This document shows, one piece after another, positions 55,968-64,000 of a stretch of DNA of 64,000 nucleotides. The stretch is taken from assembly GCF_026810445.1 (NCBI RefSeq), contig NZ_CP113949.1, positions 5,383,501 through 5,447,500 of the forward strand. Direction: 5' to 3'. The notes below the pieces were generated by a model, which was given only the letters and a program-made list of their open reading frames with translations, did not search any database and was not told the DNA's origin. The translations under genes were made by a program, and so were the position numbers. The first letter of the stretch is position 1; each line of letters begins with the position of its first letter. This DNA comes from Pseudomonas sp. BSw22131 (GTDB taxonomy: Bacteria > Pseudomonadota > Gammaproteobacteria > Pseudomonadales > Pseudomonadaceae).

Positions 55968-56558
55968 ATGAATGCACTCACTGGCGCTACGGTGTTCGTT
56001 GTACAAACGCTGATCAGCCTTTACCTCGCCATCGTTCTGCTGCGCTTCGTGCTACAGCTGGTCAAGGCTAACTTTTACAACCCGCTGAGCCAGTTCGCAG
56101 TGCGCGCCACGCAGCCGCTGCTGAAGCCGATTCGCCGCATCGTGCCGAGCGTATTTGGGCTTGATACCTCGTCCCTGTTGCTGGCCATCGTCATTCAGGC
56201 GCTGTTGATGGCCTTTGTGCTGATGATGACCTACGGCACGATTGGCGATATTCCTCACTTGTTCATGTGGTCGATCCTGGGCGTCACTTCATTGCTGCTG
56301 AAGATCTTCTGGGTGGCGATGATCATCATGGTGATCGTGTCCTGGATCGCACCGGGCAGCCATAACCCGGCGGCAGAACTCGCTTACCAGATCAGCGAGC
56401 CGATCCTTGCGCCGTTTCGCCGCATCATCCCCAATCTGGGCGGCATGGACATTTCGCCGATCTTCGCGTTTCTGGCCATTCAGGTGGTGCAGTCCTACCT
56501 TATGCCACAACTGGCAGCTTACGCCGGCATGCCGCAGGAGCTGTGGCGGCTGATCTGA
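55968..56558 (+). CDS. yggT: YggT-family membrane protein
   Basis: 196 residues with two YggT repeats. Each has two helices separated by a loop of the form NPLSQFAVRATQPLLKPIRRIVPS and EPILAPFRRIIPNLGGMDISPI. Function is not established; membrane or cell-division related roles have been proposed. The ATG at 55968 follows AAGGAGAAGTCT, 10 bases after proC. Confidence 0.93.
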   Translation: MNALTGATVFVVQTLISLYLAIVLLRFVLQLVKANFYNPLSQFAVRATQPLLKPIRRIVPSVFGLDTSSLLLAIVIQALLMAFVLMMTYGTIGDIPHLFMWSILGVTSLLLKIFWVAMIIMVIVSWIAPGSHNPAAELAYQISEPILAPFRRIIPNLGGMDISPIFAFLAIQVVQSYLMPQLAAYAGMPQELWRLI

Positions 56559-56566
56559 TCCAATCC

Positions 56567-56658
56567 TGTAGGAGCGCGCTTGCCCGCGATGGCGGCGACA
56601 CAGCCGATGCATCTCTATCGGTAAATACATCGCAATCGCGGGCAAGCGCGCTCCTACA
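56567..56658. repeat. REP doublet (REPIN)
   Basis: GTAGGAGCGCGCTTGCCCGC and its perfect inverse copy ending CTCCTAC are separated by about 50 bases, between yggT and metX. Confidence 0.92.
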
Positions 56659-56739
56659 AAAACAGCGCAGTTACCATGCTTGTTGCCGCTACCCCCGGCG
56701 GTCTTTAGACTTACGCCTCATTTAACGAGAGCAGGGTCG

Positions 56740-57879
56740 ATGTCCACGGTCTTTCCCGAAGATTCTGTCGGTCTGGTTGCGCCGCAACTGGCGCATTTCA
56801 GCGAGCCACTGGCACTGGCCTGCGGTCGATCATTGCCGGCCTACGACCTCGTTTACGAAACCTACGGCACCCTCAACGCAGCCCGCAGCAATGCGGTGTT
56901 GATCTGCCACGCGTTGTCGGGTCACCACCACGCGGCGGGCTATCACAGCAGCGAAGACCGCAAGCCAGGCTGGTGGGACAGCTGCATTGGCCCCGGCAAG
57001 CCTATCGACACCCGTCGCTTCTTCGTCGTAAGCCTTAACAACCTGGGCGGCTGTAATGGCTCCACAGGCCCTAGCAGCATCAACCCGGAAAACGGCAAGC
57101 CATTTGGCGCCGACTTCCCGGTCCTGACCGTAGAGGATTGGGTCAACAGCCAGGCGCTGCTGGCCGACACTCTCGGCATCGCGCAGTGGGCGGCCATCGT
57201 CGGCGGCAGCCTGGGCGGCATGCAGGCACTGCAGTGGACCATCAGCTACCCGGACCGCGTGCGTCACTGCCTGGCTATTGCGTCAGCGCCCAAGCTGTCG
57301 GCGCAGAACATCGCGTTCAACGAGGTCGCGCGTCAGGCGATCCTCACCGACCCCGAGTTCCACGGCGGCTCGTTCCAGGAGAATGGAGTGATTCCCAAGC
57401 GTGGCCTGATGCTGGCGCGCATGGTCGGGCACATCACCTATTTGTCCGACGACTCCATGGGCGAAAAATTCGGCCGCGGCCTCAAGAGCGAGAAGCTCAA
57501 CTACGACTTCCATAGCGTCGAGTTTCAGGTCGAAAGCTACCTGCGCTATCAGGGCGAAGAGTTCTCTGGCCGTTTCGACGCCAACACCTACCTGTTGATG
57601 ACCAAGGCGCTGGACTACTTCGATCCGGCAGCCAATTTCAACGACGACCTGGCCGCAACGTTTGCCAACGCCAGTTCGAAGTTCTGCGTGATGTCATTCA
57701 CCACCGACTGGCGTTTTTCGCCGGCGCGCTCGCGTGAGCTGGTCGATGCGCTGATGGCGGCCAAAAAAGACGTCTGCTATCTGGAGATCGATGCGCCGCA
57801 GGGCCACGACGCCTTCCTGATCCCGATTCCGCGCTACTTGCAGGCCTTCTCCAGCTACATGAACCGAATTGAGATCTGA
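56740..57879 (+). CDS. metX: Homoserine O-acyltransferase (MetX)
   Basis: 379 residues, alpha/beta hydrolase fold. The nucleophile is S157 in [42 protein letters not shown] and the C-terminal GHDAFL are signatures. It activates homoserine for methionine synthesis; Pseudomonas MetX enzymes use succinyl-CoA despite the historical acetyltransferase name. It is followed eight bases later by metW, the usual partner. Confidence 0.96.
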   Translation: MSTVFPEDSVGLVAPQLAHFSEPLALACGRSLPAYDLVYETYGTLNAARSNAVLICHALSGHHHAAGYHSSEDRKPGWWDSCIGPGKPIDTRRFFVVSLNNLGGCNGSTGPSSINPENGKPFGADFPVLTVEDWVNSQALLADTLGIAQWAAIVGGSLGGMQALQWTISYPDRVRHCLAIASAPKLSAQNIAFNEVARQAILTDPEFHGGSFQENGVIPKRGLMLARMVGHITYLSDDSMGEKFGRGLKSEKLNYDFHSVEFQVESYLRYQGEEFSGRFDANTYLLMTKALDYFDPAANFNDDLAATFANASSKFCVMSFTTDWRFSPARSRELVDALMAAKKDVCYLEIDAPQGHDAFLIPIPRYLQAFSSYMNRIEI

Positions 57880-57886
57880 GGACACC

Positions 57887-58507
57887 ATGAGAGCCGACCT
57901 GGACATCATCCAAGACTGGATTCCTGCCGGCAGCCGCGTGCTCGACCTCGGTTGCGGCGACGGTGAGCTGCTGGCCTGGCTGCGCGACAACAAACAGGTG
58001 ACCGGTTACGGCCTGGAAAACGACGCCGAGAACATTGCGCGCTGCGTGGCCAAGGGCGTCAATGTGATCGAACAGGATCTGGACAAGGGCCTGGGCAACT
58101 TCGCCAGCAACAGCTTCGACGTCGTGGTCATGACCCAGGCGCTGCAAGCGGTGCATTACCCGGACCGCATCCTCGACGAAATGCTGCGTGTCGGTCGCCA
58201 GTGCATCATCACCTTCCCCAACTTCGGTCATTGGCGCTGCCGCTGGTATTTAGCGAGCAAAGGGCGAATGCCGGTGTCAGAGTTTTTGCCCTACACCTGG
58301 TACAACACGCCGAACATTCACTTCTGTACGTTCGAAGACTTCGAAGCGCTGTGCCGGGGACGTCAGGCAAAGGTCATTGATCGGCTGGCTGTCGATCAGC
58401 AGCACCGGCATGGCTGGGCAAGCAAACTGTGGCCTAACCTGCTGGGTGAAATTGGTATTTACAGGGTCAGCAGCCCTGGCTTGCAGGACCACCAGATCGC
58501 GATCTGA
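57887..58507 (+). CDS. metW: Methionine biosynthesis protein MetW
   Basis: 206 residues of methyltransferase fold with the SAM loop VLDLGCGDGELLAWL and FPNFGHWRCRWYL. It is required with MetX for homoserine acylation in Pseudomonas and probably forms a complex. The ATG at 57887 follows TGAGGACACC. Confidence 0.95.
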   Translation: MRADLDIIQDWIPAGSRVLDLGCGDGELLAWLRDNKQVTGYGLENDAENIARCVAKGVNVIEQDLDKGLGNFASNSFDVVVMTQALQAVHYPDRILDEMLRVGRQCIITFPNFGHWRCRWYLASKGRMPVSEFLPYTWYNTPNIHFCTFEDFEALCRGRQAKVIDRLAVDQQHRHGWASKLWPNLLGEIGIYRVSSPGLQDHQIAI

Positions 58508-58542
58508 TCCTGTACAGCGCTCCCGAAACAAGGAGAACGATC

Positions 58543-58995
58543 ATGCGTCGCCTGACTGCGTTGCTTTGTGCCCTCTTCGTGCTCGCGCTGGCCGCGCCTT
58601 TGATGGCCGCCGACAATGCGAAGCCGGAGAGACAGGAGCAATTCGGCGACCTGACCGTTCACTACAACGCTTTTGCGTCAGGCAATCTGCAACCGTCCAT
58701 CGCTCAGGAAGCCGGTGTCATTCGCAGTAAAAGCCAGGGTGTGCTCAACATTGTGGCCATCAAGGATGGCAAGACAGTCCCGGCCAACGTGACGGGCTCG
58801 GTAAAAGACCTGACCGGTCGAAGCAAACCGCTGACGTTCAAGCAGAGCAACATGAGTGGCTCGGTCAATTACCTCGCACAGTTCGCGGTGGACCCTGACG
58901 CTTCAGCTATTTACACCTTCACGGTCAACGTGAAAGCAGGCGACGGCGACGCACATGCGTTCAGCTTCAACCAGGAAATCTTTTCGGACCAATAA
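58543..58995 (+). CDS. DUF4426 exported protein
   Basis: 150 residues with a signal peptide (about 1-22, ending LMAA). The mature part has [16 protein letters not shown] and [13 protein letters not shown], typical of DUF4426 proteins found at this place in pseudomonads. Function unknown. The start follows ACAAGGAGAACGATC; its stop shares a base with the rdgB start. Confidence 0.88.
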   Translation: MRRLTALLCALFVLALAAPLMAADNAKPERQEQFGDLTVHYNAFASGNLQPSIAQEAGVIRSKSQGVLNIVAIKDGKTVPANVTGSVKDLTGRSKPLTFKQSNMSGSVNYLAQFAVDPDASAIYTFTVNVKAGDGDAHAFSFNQEIFSDQ

Positions 58996-59588
58996 TGAAA
59001 CTCACCCAGCTCGTATTGGCCAGCCATAACGCTGGCAAACTGAAAGAACTCCAGGCCATGCTCGGCAACAGCGTGCAGCTGCGCTCGGTGGGCGAGTTCA
59101 GCGCCGTCGAGCCAGAGGAAACGGGTCTGTCGTTCATTGAGAACGCGATCCTCAAGGCACGCAATGCGGCGCGGCTCTCCGGTCTGCCGTCCCTGGCGGA
59201 CGATTCAGGGCTGGCGGTGGATTTTCTGGGAGGCGCGCCCGGGATTTACTCCGCACGTTATGCCGATGGTCAAGGCGATGCCGCCAACAATGCCAAGCTG
59301 TTGGAAGCATTGAAGGACGTGCCGGACGATCAGCGCGGCGCTCAATTTGTCTGCGTGCTGGCGCTGGTGCGGCATGCCGATGACCCGCTGCCGATTATCT
59401 GCGAAGGTCTGTGGCAAGGCCGGATCCTGCGAGCCGCACGCGGCGCAGATGGCTTCGGTTATGACCCGCTGTTCTGGGTGCCTGAGCGCGATTGCTCAAG
59501 TGCCGAACTGACTCCGGCCGGCAAGAACCTGCTCAGCCATCGTGCCCGCGCCATGGCGATTCTGCGACAGCGTCTGGGCTTGAAATGA
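58995..59588 (+). CDS. rdgB: dITP/XTP pyrophosphatase
   Basis: 197 residues of the HAM1 family. [10 protein letters not shown] binds the triphosphate and [24 protein letters not shown] carries the catalytic acid. It removes deaminated purine nucleotides. The start TAATG overlaps the DUF4426 stop and the end overlaps hemW by four bases. Confidence 0.96.
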   Translation: MKLTQLVLASHNAGKLKELQAMLGNSVQLRSVGEFSAVEPEETGLSFIENAILKARNAARLSGLPSLADDSGLAVDFLGGAPGIYSARYADGQGDAANNAKLLEALKDVPDDQRGAQFVCVLALVRHADDPLPIICEGLWQGRILRAARGADGFGYDPLFWVPERDCSSAELTPAGKNLLSHRARAMAILRQRLGLK

Positions 59589-60799
59589 CCCAAGACTCCA
59601 CCGCACGGCCTCTGTATCTCGGCGAGGCCGGATTTTCGTCAGAAGCACCACGCGCCGCGCTGCCTCAACTGCCACCGCTGTCGTTGTACATCCACATCCC
59701 GTGGTGCGTGCGCAAATGCCCGTATTGTGATTTCAATTCGCACACGGCAAGCCCCGTACTGCCTGAAGATGAATACGTCGACGCCCTGCTGGCGGACCTG
59801 GATCAGGATCTGCATCACGTTTACGGCCGCGAACTGACATCGATCTTCTTCGGCGGTGGCACCCCCAGCCTGTTCAGTGCCGATTCGCTGGGGCGCTTGC
59901 TGAAGGGCGTTGAACAGCGGATTCGTTTCGCGCCAGACATCGAAATCACGCTTGAAGCCAATCCCGGTACGTTCGAACAAGCCAAGTTCAGCGCGTATCG
60001 CGGGCTGGGCATCAATCGCCTGTCGATCGGGATTCAAAGCTTTCAGGAAGCCAAACTCAAAGCCTTGGGCCGAATTCACAATGGTGATGAAGCGGTGCGA
60101 GCGGCAGATATGGCGCGCAACGCTGGCTTCGATAACTTCAACCTGGATTTGATGCACGGGTTACCGGACCAGTCTCAAGACGATGCGCTGAGCGATCTGC
60201 GCCAGGCTATCGCGCTGGGCCCAACGCATCTGTCCTGGTATCAGCTGACGCTTGAGCCCAACACTGTGTTCTGGAATCAGCCGCCGGTCTTGCCCGAAGA
60301 CGACACGCTCTGGGACATTCAGGAGGCAGGTCAGGCCCTGCTCGCGGAATACGGCTACGCGCAGTACGAGGTCTCGGCCTACGCCCAGCCGGGAAAACCC
60401 GCCCGGCATAACCTGAACTACTGGAGCTTCGGCGACTTTATCGGCATCGGTGCCGGTGCCCATGGCAAATTGAGCCACCCTGATGGCCGCATCGTGCGCA
60501 CCTGGAAAACCCGTTTGCCGAAAGATTATCTAAATCCGGCCAAGCCTTTTCAGGCGGGGGAGAAAACACTCAACGCCGAAGAACTGCCGTTTGAGTTTTT
60601 GATGAACGCGCTGCGACTGACAAATGGCGTAGACGCTGCGCTGTTCCAGCAGCGCACCGGCCTGAGTGTCGAATCTCTGGCCAGCGCCCGCCAACAGGCC
60701 GAACAACGCGGCTTGCTGGAGACTGACCCGACACGTCTTGTCGCCACTTCACACGGCCAGCTGTTTCTCAATGATCTGCTGCAATACTTCCTCATTTAG
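59585..60799 (+). CDS. hemW: Radical SAM haem chaperone HemW
   Basis: 404 residues. The 4Fe-4S motif is [10 protein letters not shown] (CxxxCxxC) following [29 protein letters not shown] and the C-terminal HemN-type domain ([18 protein letters not shown]) are present. Formerly annotated as an oxygen-independent coproporphyrinogen oxidase homologue; HemW binds haem and lacks that activity. The ATG overlaps rdgB by four bases. Confidence 0.95.
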   Translation: MTQDSTARPLYLGEAGFSSEAPRAALPQLPPLSLYIHIPWCVRKCPYCDFNSHTASPVLPEDEYVDALLADLDQDLHHVYGRELTSIFFGGGTPSLFSADSLGRLLKGVEQRIRFAPDIEITLEANPGTFEQAKFSAYRGLGINRLSIGIQSFQEAKLKALGRIHNGDEAVRAADMARNAGFDNFNLDLMHGLPDQSQDDALSDLRQAIALGPTHLSWYQLTLEPNTVFWNQPPVLPEDDTLWDIQEAGQALLAEYGYAQYEVSAYAQPGKPARHNLNYWSFGDFIGIGAGAHGKLSHPDGRIVRTWKTRLPKDYLNPAKPFQAGEKTLNAEELPFEFLMNALRLTNGVDAALFQQRTGLSVESLASARQQAEQRGLLETDPTRLVATSHGQLFLNDLLQYFLI

Positions 60800-60818
60800 G
60801 CTTCGTTAAGGACACTGC

Positions 60819-61142
60819 ATGGACCTCATTCTCGACCTGCTCGCCACCGTCTCGCGCTGGAGCCGTAGCAATCTCTCAGAAATCGCGCTGGCCTTGGTGG
60901 GTTGTCTGTTGATCCTGTTTGGCGCTGACATCAAAGGCTGGATCGAAGGCCGCCTCAGCAGTTTTGCGGGCGCGTTGCGCATTCCGGTCATGGCGCTGCT
61001 CTGCACCATCGGCAGCGGCGCGGCGCTGATCTACGCCACGCCGTGGGTGGTGCGCGGCCTGAGCCAATTCAACAACTACAGCCTTGCACCGGTATTGCTG
61101 GTGGTTTTGGTACTGATTGGAGTGATCGCTGATCGCAAGTGA
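60819..61142 (+). CDS. DUF3392 membrane protein
   Basis: 107 residues with three hydrophobic helices (ALALVGCLLILFGA, IPVMALLCTIGSGAALIY, LAPVLLVVLVLIGVI). It is a DUF3392 member of unknown function commonly found after hemW in pseudomonads. It lies 19 bases after hemW and is last in the metX-to-hemW unit before the terminator. Confidence 0.85.
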   Translation: MDLILDLLATVSRWSRSNLSEIALALVGCLLILFGADIKGWIEGRLSSFAGALRIPVMALLCTIGSGAALIYATPWVVRGLSQFNNYSLAPVLLVVLVLIGVIADRK

Positions 61143-61163
61143 TCGCGATTGCCGTCCGCCATC

Positions 61164-61254
61164 TGCTGGAGCGAATTCGTTCGCGAATAGATGGCTCGCG
61201 CGACGAAAATCTGTGGGCCTTACGGGACTCTCGCGAATGAATTCGCGCCTACAG
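61164..61254. repeat. Variant REP doublet
   Basis: GGAGCGAATTCGTTCGCGAAT (left) and ATTCGCGAATGAATTCGCGCC-type sequence (right) form an inverted pair of the same size as the other doublets but with a different inner sequence, i.e. a second REP family. Confidence 0.75.
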
Positions 61255-61267
61255 GTGGTGCAATCAT

Positions 61268-61300
61268 GAAAAAGGGGAAGCCGAAGCTTCCCCTTTTTTT
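61268..61300. terminator. Bidirectional intrinsic terminator
   Basis: Perfect eleven-base arms AAAGGGGAAGC (61271-61281) and GCTTCCCCTTT (61286-61296) with a CGAA loop, flanked by an A run and a T run. It separates the hemW/DUF3392 unit from the convergent lipoprotein gene. Confidence 0.95.
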
Positions 61301-61341
61301 CAGGCCAGATGCGGGTGCGCCGGGCCCGTAATGCGCACCTG

Positions 61342-61782
61342 TCAGCGGATGCTCTGGATGCTGCCTTTGTTGCCGGTCACTTTGACGTTCACCTGTTTGA
61401 AGATGAAGTAGTCCTTGACGGTGACTTCGTAGCGCGGTGCAACGATCAGGTCAGAGCCTGAAGATTTAACAGCTTTGTAGGCCGCTGCTGCTTTGGCATT
61501 GGCGACTGGATCCGGCAGCGGCAGGCCCATTGCGGAACCGCCGCCTGCACCGTAAGTGACGCCATCGGCGAACTGGTGGTCTCCACCGATGTTCAACCAG
61601 CCGAACAACACATTGGTCGACGACTCGCCGGTGATGGTTTCACCAACCTTCACATCAGCTTTCAGGTCGGTTTTAACTTCGCCCGAAAGGGGTGCAGCAG
61701 GTTGGCTCATGTTGTAGCTGACGCAGCCGCTCGTGGTAGCAATCAAGGTTGCAACCGCAGCCAGACCCATTAGTTTTTTCAT
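61342..61782 (-). CDS. Small lipoprotein of unknown function
   Basis: 146 residues. The signal peptide ends in a lipobox TTSGC with cysteine at about residue 20, so the protein should be lipid anchored. The mature part contains VKVGETITGESSTNVLFGWLNIGGDHQFADGVTYG and the C-terminal YEVTVKDYFIFKQVNVKVTG. I do not recognise a functional family beyond conserved lipoproteins. It is a single gene convergent with the DUF3392 gene. Confidence 0.8.
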   Translation of the reverse strand: MKKLMGLAAVATLIATTSGCVSYNMSQPAAPLSGEVKTDLKADVKVGETITGESSTNVLFGWLNIGGDHQFADGVTYGAGGGSAMGLPLPDPVANAKAAAAYKAVKSSGSDLIVAPRYEVTVKDYFIFKQVNVKVTGNKGSIQSIR

Positions 61783-61925
61783 TTTTTACACTCTCGCTAG
61801 GAAGAAAATATGCAACCGCGAGAGGGTATGTGGATGGTCGGATTAAAAACGCCGGACGCGTCTACCCGTGGGAGTGGATCACTCTCTAAAACAAGTAGGA
61901 CTTTTCACACGAGAACGACCGAAGC

Positions 61926-61947
61926 GCGCCCGCTTGATAGCGGGCGC
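61926..61947 (-). terminator. Possible trmB terminator hairpin
   Basis: GCGCCCGC-TTGATA-GCGGGCGC, perfect eight-base arms, lies 17 bases beyond the trmB stop on the minus strand. No T tract follows, so it may only be a stabilising 3' hairpin. Confidence 0.4.
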
Positions 61948-61963
61948 TTGATCCAGGAAGCAA

Positions 61964-62722
61964 TCAGGACAGTTTTTCGAACTTCAAATCCCAAACGCCA
62001 TGCCCGAGACGCTCGCCGCGGCGCTCGAACTTCGTAATAGGTCGCTCTGCAGGGCGCGGCACGCATTTACCATCTTCGGCCAGGTTGCGATAACCCGGCG
62101 CGACGTTCATCACTTCCAGCATGTACTCGGCGTAAGGCTCCCAATCGGTTGCCATGTGCAGTACGCCGCCGGGTTTCAACTTGGAGCGCACTAACTCGGC
62201 GAACTCTGCCTGGACGATACGACGCTTGTGGTGGCGTGACTTGTGCCATGGGTCCGGGAAAAACAGCATCAAGCGATCCAGGCTGTTATCCGCCACGCAG
62301 CGGTTGAGCACCTCAATCGCATCGCAGTCGTAGACCCTGAGATTAGTCAAACCTTGCGTCAGCACGCCATTGAGCAATGCGCCAACACCCGGCCGATGCA
62401 CTTCAACGCCGATAAAATCATGCTCCGGCGCCGCTGCAGCCATTTCAAGCAGCGAATGGCCCATGCCGAAGCCGATTTCCAGCGTGCGTGGCGCAGAGCG
62501 GCCGAAGACCTGATCGAAGTCGACCGGAGACTCGGCCAGAGGCAGCACGAACAGCGGCGTGCCTTGATCCAGACCGCGTTGCTGGCCCTCGGTCATGCGG
62601 CCAGCACGCATCACGAAACTTTTGATGCGCCGATGCTGGCGCTCATCGCCTGCCGCACTTGCGTCTTCTTCTTTCATCACTTCTTCTTCGAGAAGTGGGT
62701 CTGGCGTTTGTGAGTCAATCAT
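61964..62722 (-). CDS. trmB: tRNA (guanine-N7-)-methyltransferase
   Basis: 252 residues. [15 protein letters not shown] binds SAM and [20 protein letters not shown] is the TrmB signature. It makes m7G46 in tRNA. The ATG at 62722 is taken; a second start 15 codons later would drop an acidic N-terminal extension that is poorly conserved. It is 10 bases after thiG, so co-transcribed. Confidence 0.94.
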   Translation of the reverse strand: MIDSQTPDPLLEEEVMKEEDASAAGDERQHRRIKSFVMRAGRMTEGQQRGLDQGTPLFVLPLAESPVDFDQVFGRSAPRTLEIGFGMGHSLLEMAAAAPEHDFIGVEVHRPGVGALLNGVLTQGLTNLRVYDCDAIEVLNRCVADNSLDRLMLFFPDPWHKSRHHKRRIVQAEFAELVRSKLKPGGVLHMATDWEPYAEYMLEVMNVAPGYRNLAEDGKCVPRPAERPITKFERRGERLGHGVWDLKFEKLS

Positions 62723-62732
62723 CAACAGGCTC

Positions 62733-63527
62733 TTACTTGATCAGGCCATCCAGCGGCGAGGACGCGCTGGCATAGAGTTTTTTCGGCATACGGCCAGCAA
62801 GGTACGCCATGCGACCTGCCAGAATTGCGTGCTTCATGGCTTCAGCCATCAACACCGGTTGCTGCGCATGGGCGATTGCCGAGTTCATCAGCACCGCCTC
62901 GCAGCCCAGTTCCATGGCGATGGTGGCGTCGGAGGCAGTGCCGACTCCGGCATCGACCAACACCGGGACTTTGGATTCTTCCAGAATGATCTGCAGGTTG
63001 TACGGGTTGCAGATCCCCAGCCCCGTGCCGATCAGTCCAGCCAGCGGCATGACTGCGCAGCAGCCGATTTCGGCCAGTTGCCGGGCGATGATCGGGTCGT
63101 CGCTGGTGTACACCATCACGTCGAAGCCGTCCTTGACCAGCGTTTCAGCGGCCTTGAGGGTTTCGATGACATTGGGAAAAAGGGTCTTCTGGTCGGCTAG
63201 CACTTCCAGCTTGACCAGGTTGTGACCGTCAAGCAGTTCACGAGCCAGGCGGCAGGTGCGAACAGCCTCGATGGCGTCGTAGCAACCTGCGGTGTTCGGC
63301 AGGATGGTGTAACGATCTGGCGGCAGGATATCGAGCAGGTTCGGCTCGTTCGGGTTCTGGCCCAGGTTGGTCCGGCGCACGGCAACGGTCACGATCTCCG
63401 CTCCCGAGGCTTCGATGGCCAAGCGGGTCTCTTCCATGTCTTTGTACTTGCCTGTGCCTACCAACAGGCGCGACTGGAAAGTCCGACCGGCCACGATGAA
63501 GGGCTTGTCGCTACGAACGTTGCTCAT
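62733..63527 (-). CDS. thiG: Thiazole synthase
   Basis: 264 residues, TIM barrel. [15 protein letters not shown] at the start, VKLEVLAD with the Schiff-base lysine, and [26 protein letters not shown] are diagnostic. It builds the thiamine thiazole with sulfur from ThiS. It lies 64 bases after thiS. Confidence 0.97.
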   Translation of the reverse strand: MSNVRSDKPFIVAGRTFQSRLLVGTGKYKDMEETRLAIEASGAEIVTVAVRRTNLGQNPNEPNLLDILPPDRYTILPNTAGCYDAIEAVRTCRLARELLDGHNLVKLEVLADQKTLFPNVIETLKAAETLVKDGFDVMVYTSDDPIIARQLAEIGCCAVMPLAGLIGTGLGICNPYNLQIILEESKVPVLVDAGVGTASDATIAMELGCEAVLMNSAIAHAQQPVLMAEAMKHAILAGRMAYLAGRMPKKLYASASSPLDGLIK

Positions 63528-63591
63528 CGGAAATCCTCTTCAGGGTTGAGGTTTTTGCTGTTGCTGGATCGGTGCAGCGCCAGATGCTGAT

Positions 63592-63792
63592 CTAGCCGCC
63601 ACCGATCGCATGGACCACTTCGACCTGATCATCTTCGCGCAGGGACGTGGACGCATGTTGGCTGCGCGGGACGATGTCCAGATTGAGTTCGACCGCTATT
63701 CGCCGACCGGTGAGCTCAAGGCGGGTCAGCAGCGCCGCAACGGTTTCGCCGTCGGGCAGTTCATAGGGTTCGCCGTTCAACTGAATGCGCAT
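63592..63792 (-). CDS. thiS: Sulfur carrier protein ThiS
   Basis: 66-residue ubiquitin-like protein that ends in GGG; the last glycine carries the thiocarboxylate sulfur for ThiG. MRIQLNGEPYELPDGETVAALL is typical. It heads the thiS-thiG-trmB unit. No TPP riboswitch is apparent in the 115 bases upstream. Confidence 0.93.
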   Translation of the reverse strand: MRIQLNGEPYELPDGETVAALLTRLELTGRRIAVELNLDIVPRSQHASTSLREDDQVEVVHAIGGG

Positions 63793-63907
63793 GCGGGGTC
63801 GGCAGCCTTCATTTTAGAGGGCGAGCATTCTAGCCCGATCAGTCGGGCTGGACCAAGGCCAAGCCGCGCCATTCGTCTCGCGCGGCGTTGGTCACATGGT
63901 GCGCCGA

Positions 63908-64000
63908 TCAGAGGGTTTCGACGCCCAACTGCCAGGCGGTCCAGCCCAGAATTGCCCAACCGAGCAAGAAGCACAGGCCACCAATCGGGGTGATGATGCC
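63908..64000 (-). CDS. DUF423 membrane protein, C-terminal end (cut by window)
   Basis: The last 30 codons of a minus-strand gene run off the window's right edge. The translated end, with PIGGLCFLLGWAILGW and stop TGA, matches the final helix of DUF423 (YgdD-like) small inner-membrane proteins. In pseudomonads this gene commonly sits before thiS. Function unknown. Confidence 0.7.
   Translation of the reverse strand, partial: GIITPIGGLCFLLGWAILGWTAWQLGVETL

Overview
The window is about 64 kb of a gene-dense, GC-rich Gammaproteobacterial chromosome, almost certainly a fluorescent Pseudomonas of the fluorescens/syringae lineage. The gene orders ahcY-metF, rhlE, rsmE-bioA, the Pil-Chp cluster followed by gshB-tonB3-algH-ruvX-pyrR-pyrB-pyrC', and pilT-yggS-proC-yggT-metX-metW-rdgB-hemW match the conserved Pseudomonas backbone as I know it from P. 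aeruginosa. The intergenic REP doublets (GTAGGAGCGCGCTTGCCCGC type) are also typical of this group. No rRNA, tRNA, prophage, insertion sequence or CRISPR array was seen.

Layout. 1-5.4 kb: an L-threonate (acid sugar) catabolic operon, ltnD-otnK-otnC-GntP permease-otnI. 5.5-8.7 kb: an acyl-CoA thioesterase, then the methyl-cycle genes ahcY (behind an S-adenosylhomocysteine riboswitch) and metF. 8.7-17.8 kb: an unassigned glycosyltransferase-like gene, rhlE, rsmE-bioA (minus strand), a secreted flavin amine oxidase with a lysine-rich tail, and cytochrome b561 plus YceI. 17.8-24.6 kb: a minus-strand seven-gene operon of amino-acid-type ABC transporter, class V PLP enzyme, RpiR regulator, PuuE-like deacetylase and a hydantoinase; its substrate is not obvious and it is the best candidate for an undescribed pathway. 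25-34.4 kb: hemolysin-III protein, mdcR and the complete malonate decarboxylase operon mdcABCDEGHLM. 34.5-35.2 kb: a ParDE/RelBE-like toxin-antitoxin pair.

35.2-45.3 kb: the Pil-Chp chemosensory system (pilG, pilH, pilI, pilJ, chpA, chpC) without pilK or chpB and with a shortened ChpA. 45.5-51.7 kb: gshB, tonB3-like, algH, ruvX, pyrR, pyrB and a catalytically dead dihydroorotase pyrC'. 51.8-64 kb: a TM2 protein, an NlpC/P60 hydrolase, the pilus retraction ATPase pilT, divergent housekeeping genes (yggS, proC, yggT, metX, metW, rdgB, hemW and small conserved proteins), a lipoprotein, trmB, thiG, thiS and the 3' end of a DUF423 gene cut by the window edge.

Accessory catabolic blocks (threonate, ureide-like, malonate) thus sit between core blocks. 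The twitching-motility genes (Pil-Chp, tonB3, pilT) lie within about 19 kb of each other. Regulatory signals visible in the DNA include the SAH riboswitch, a LysR-type operator and promoter in front of mdcA, repeated boxes in front of the ureide-like operon, a palindrome pair in front of cytochrome b561, a palindromic operator in front of the toxin-antitoxin pair, and six clear intrinsic terminators. Functions are called from recognised protein families and visible motifs; no database search was run.
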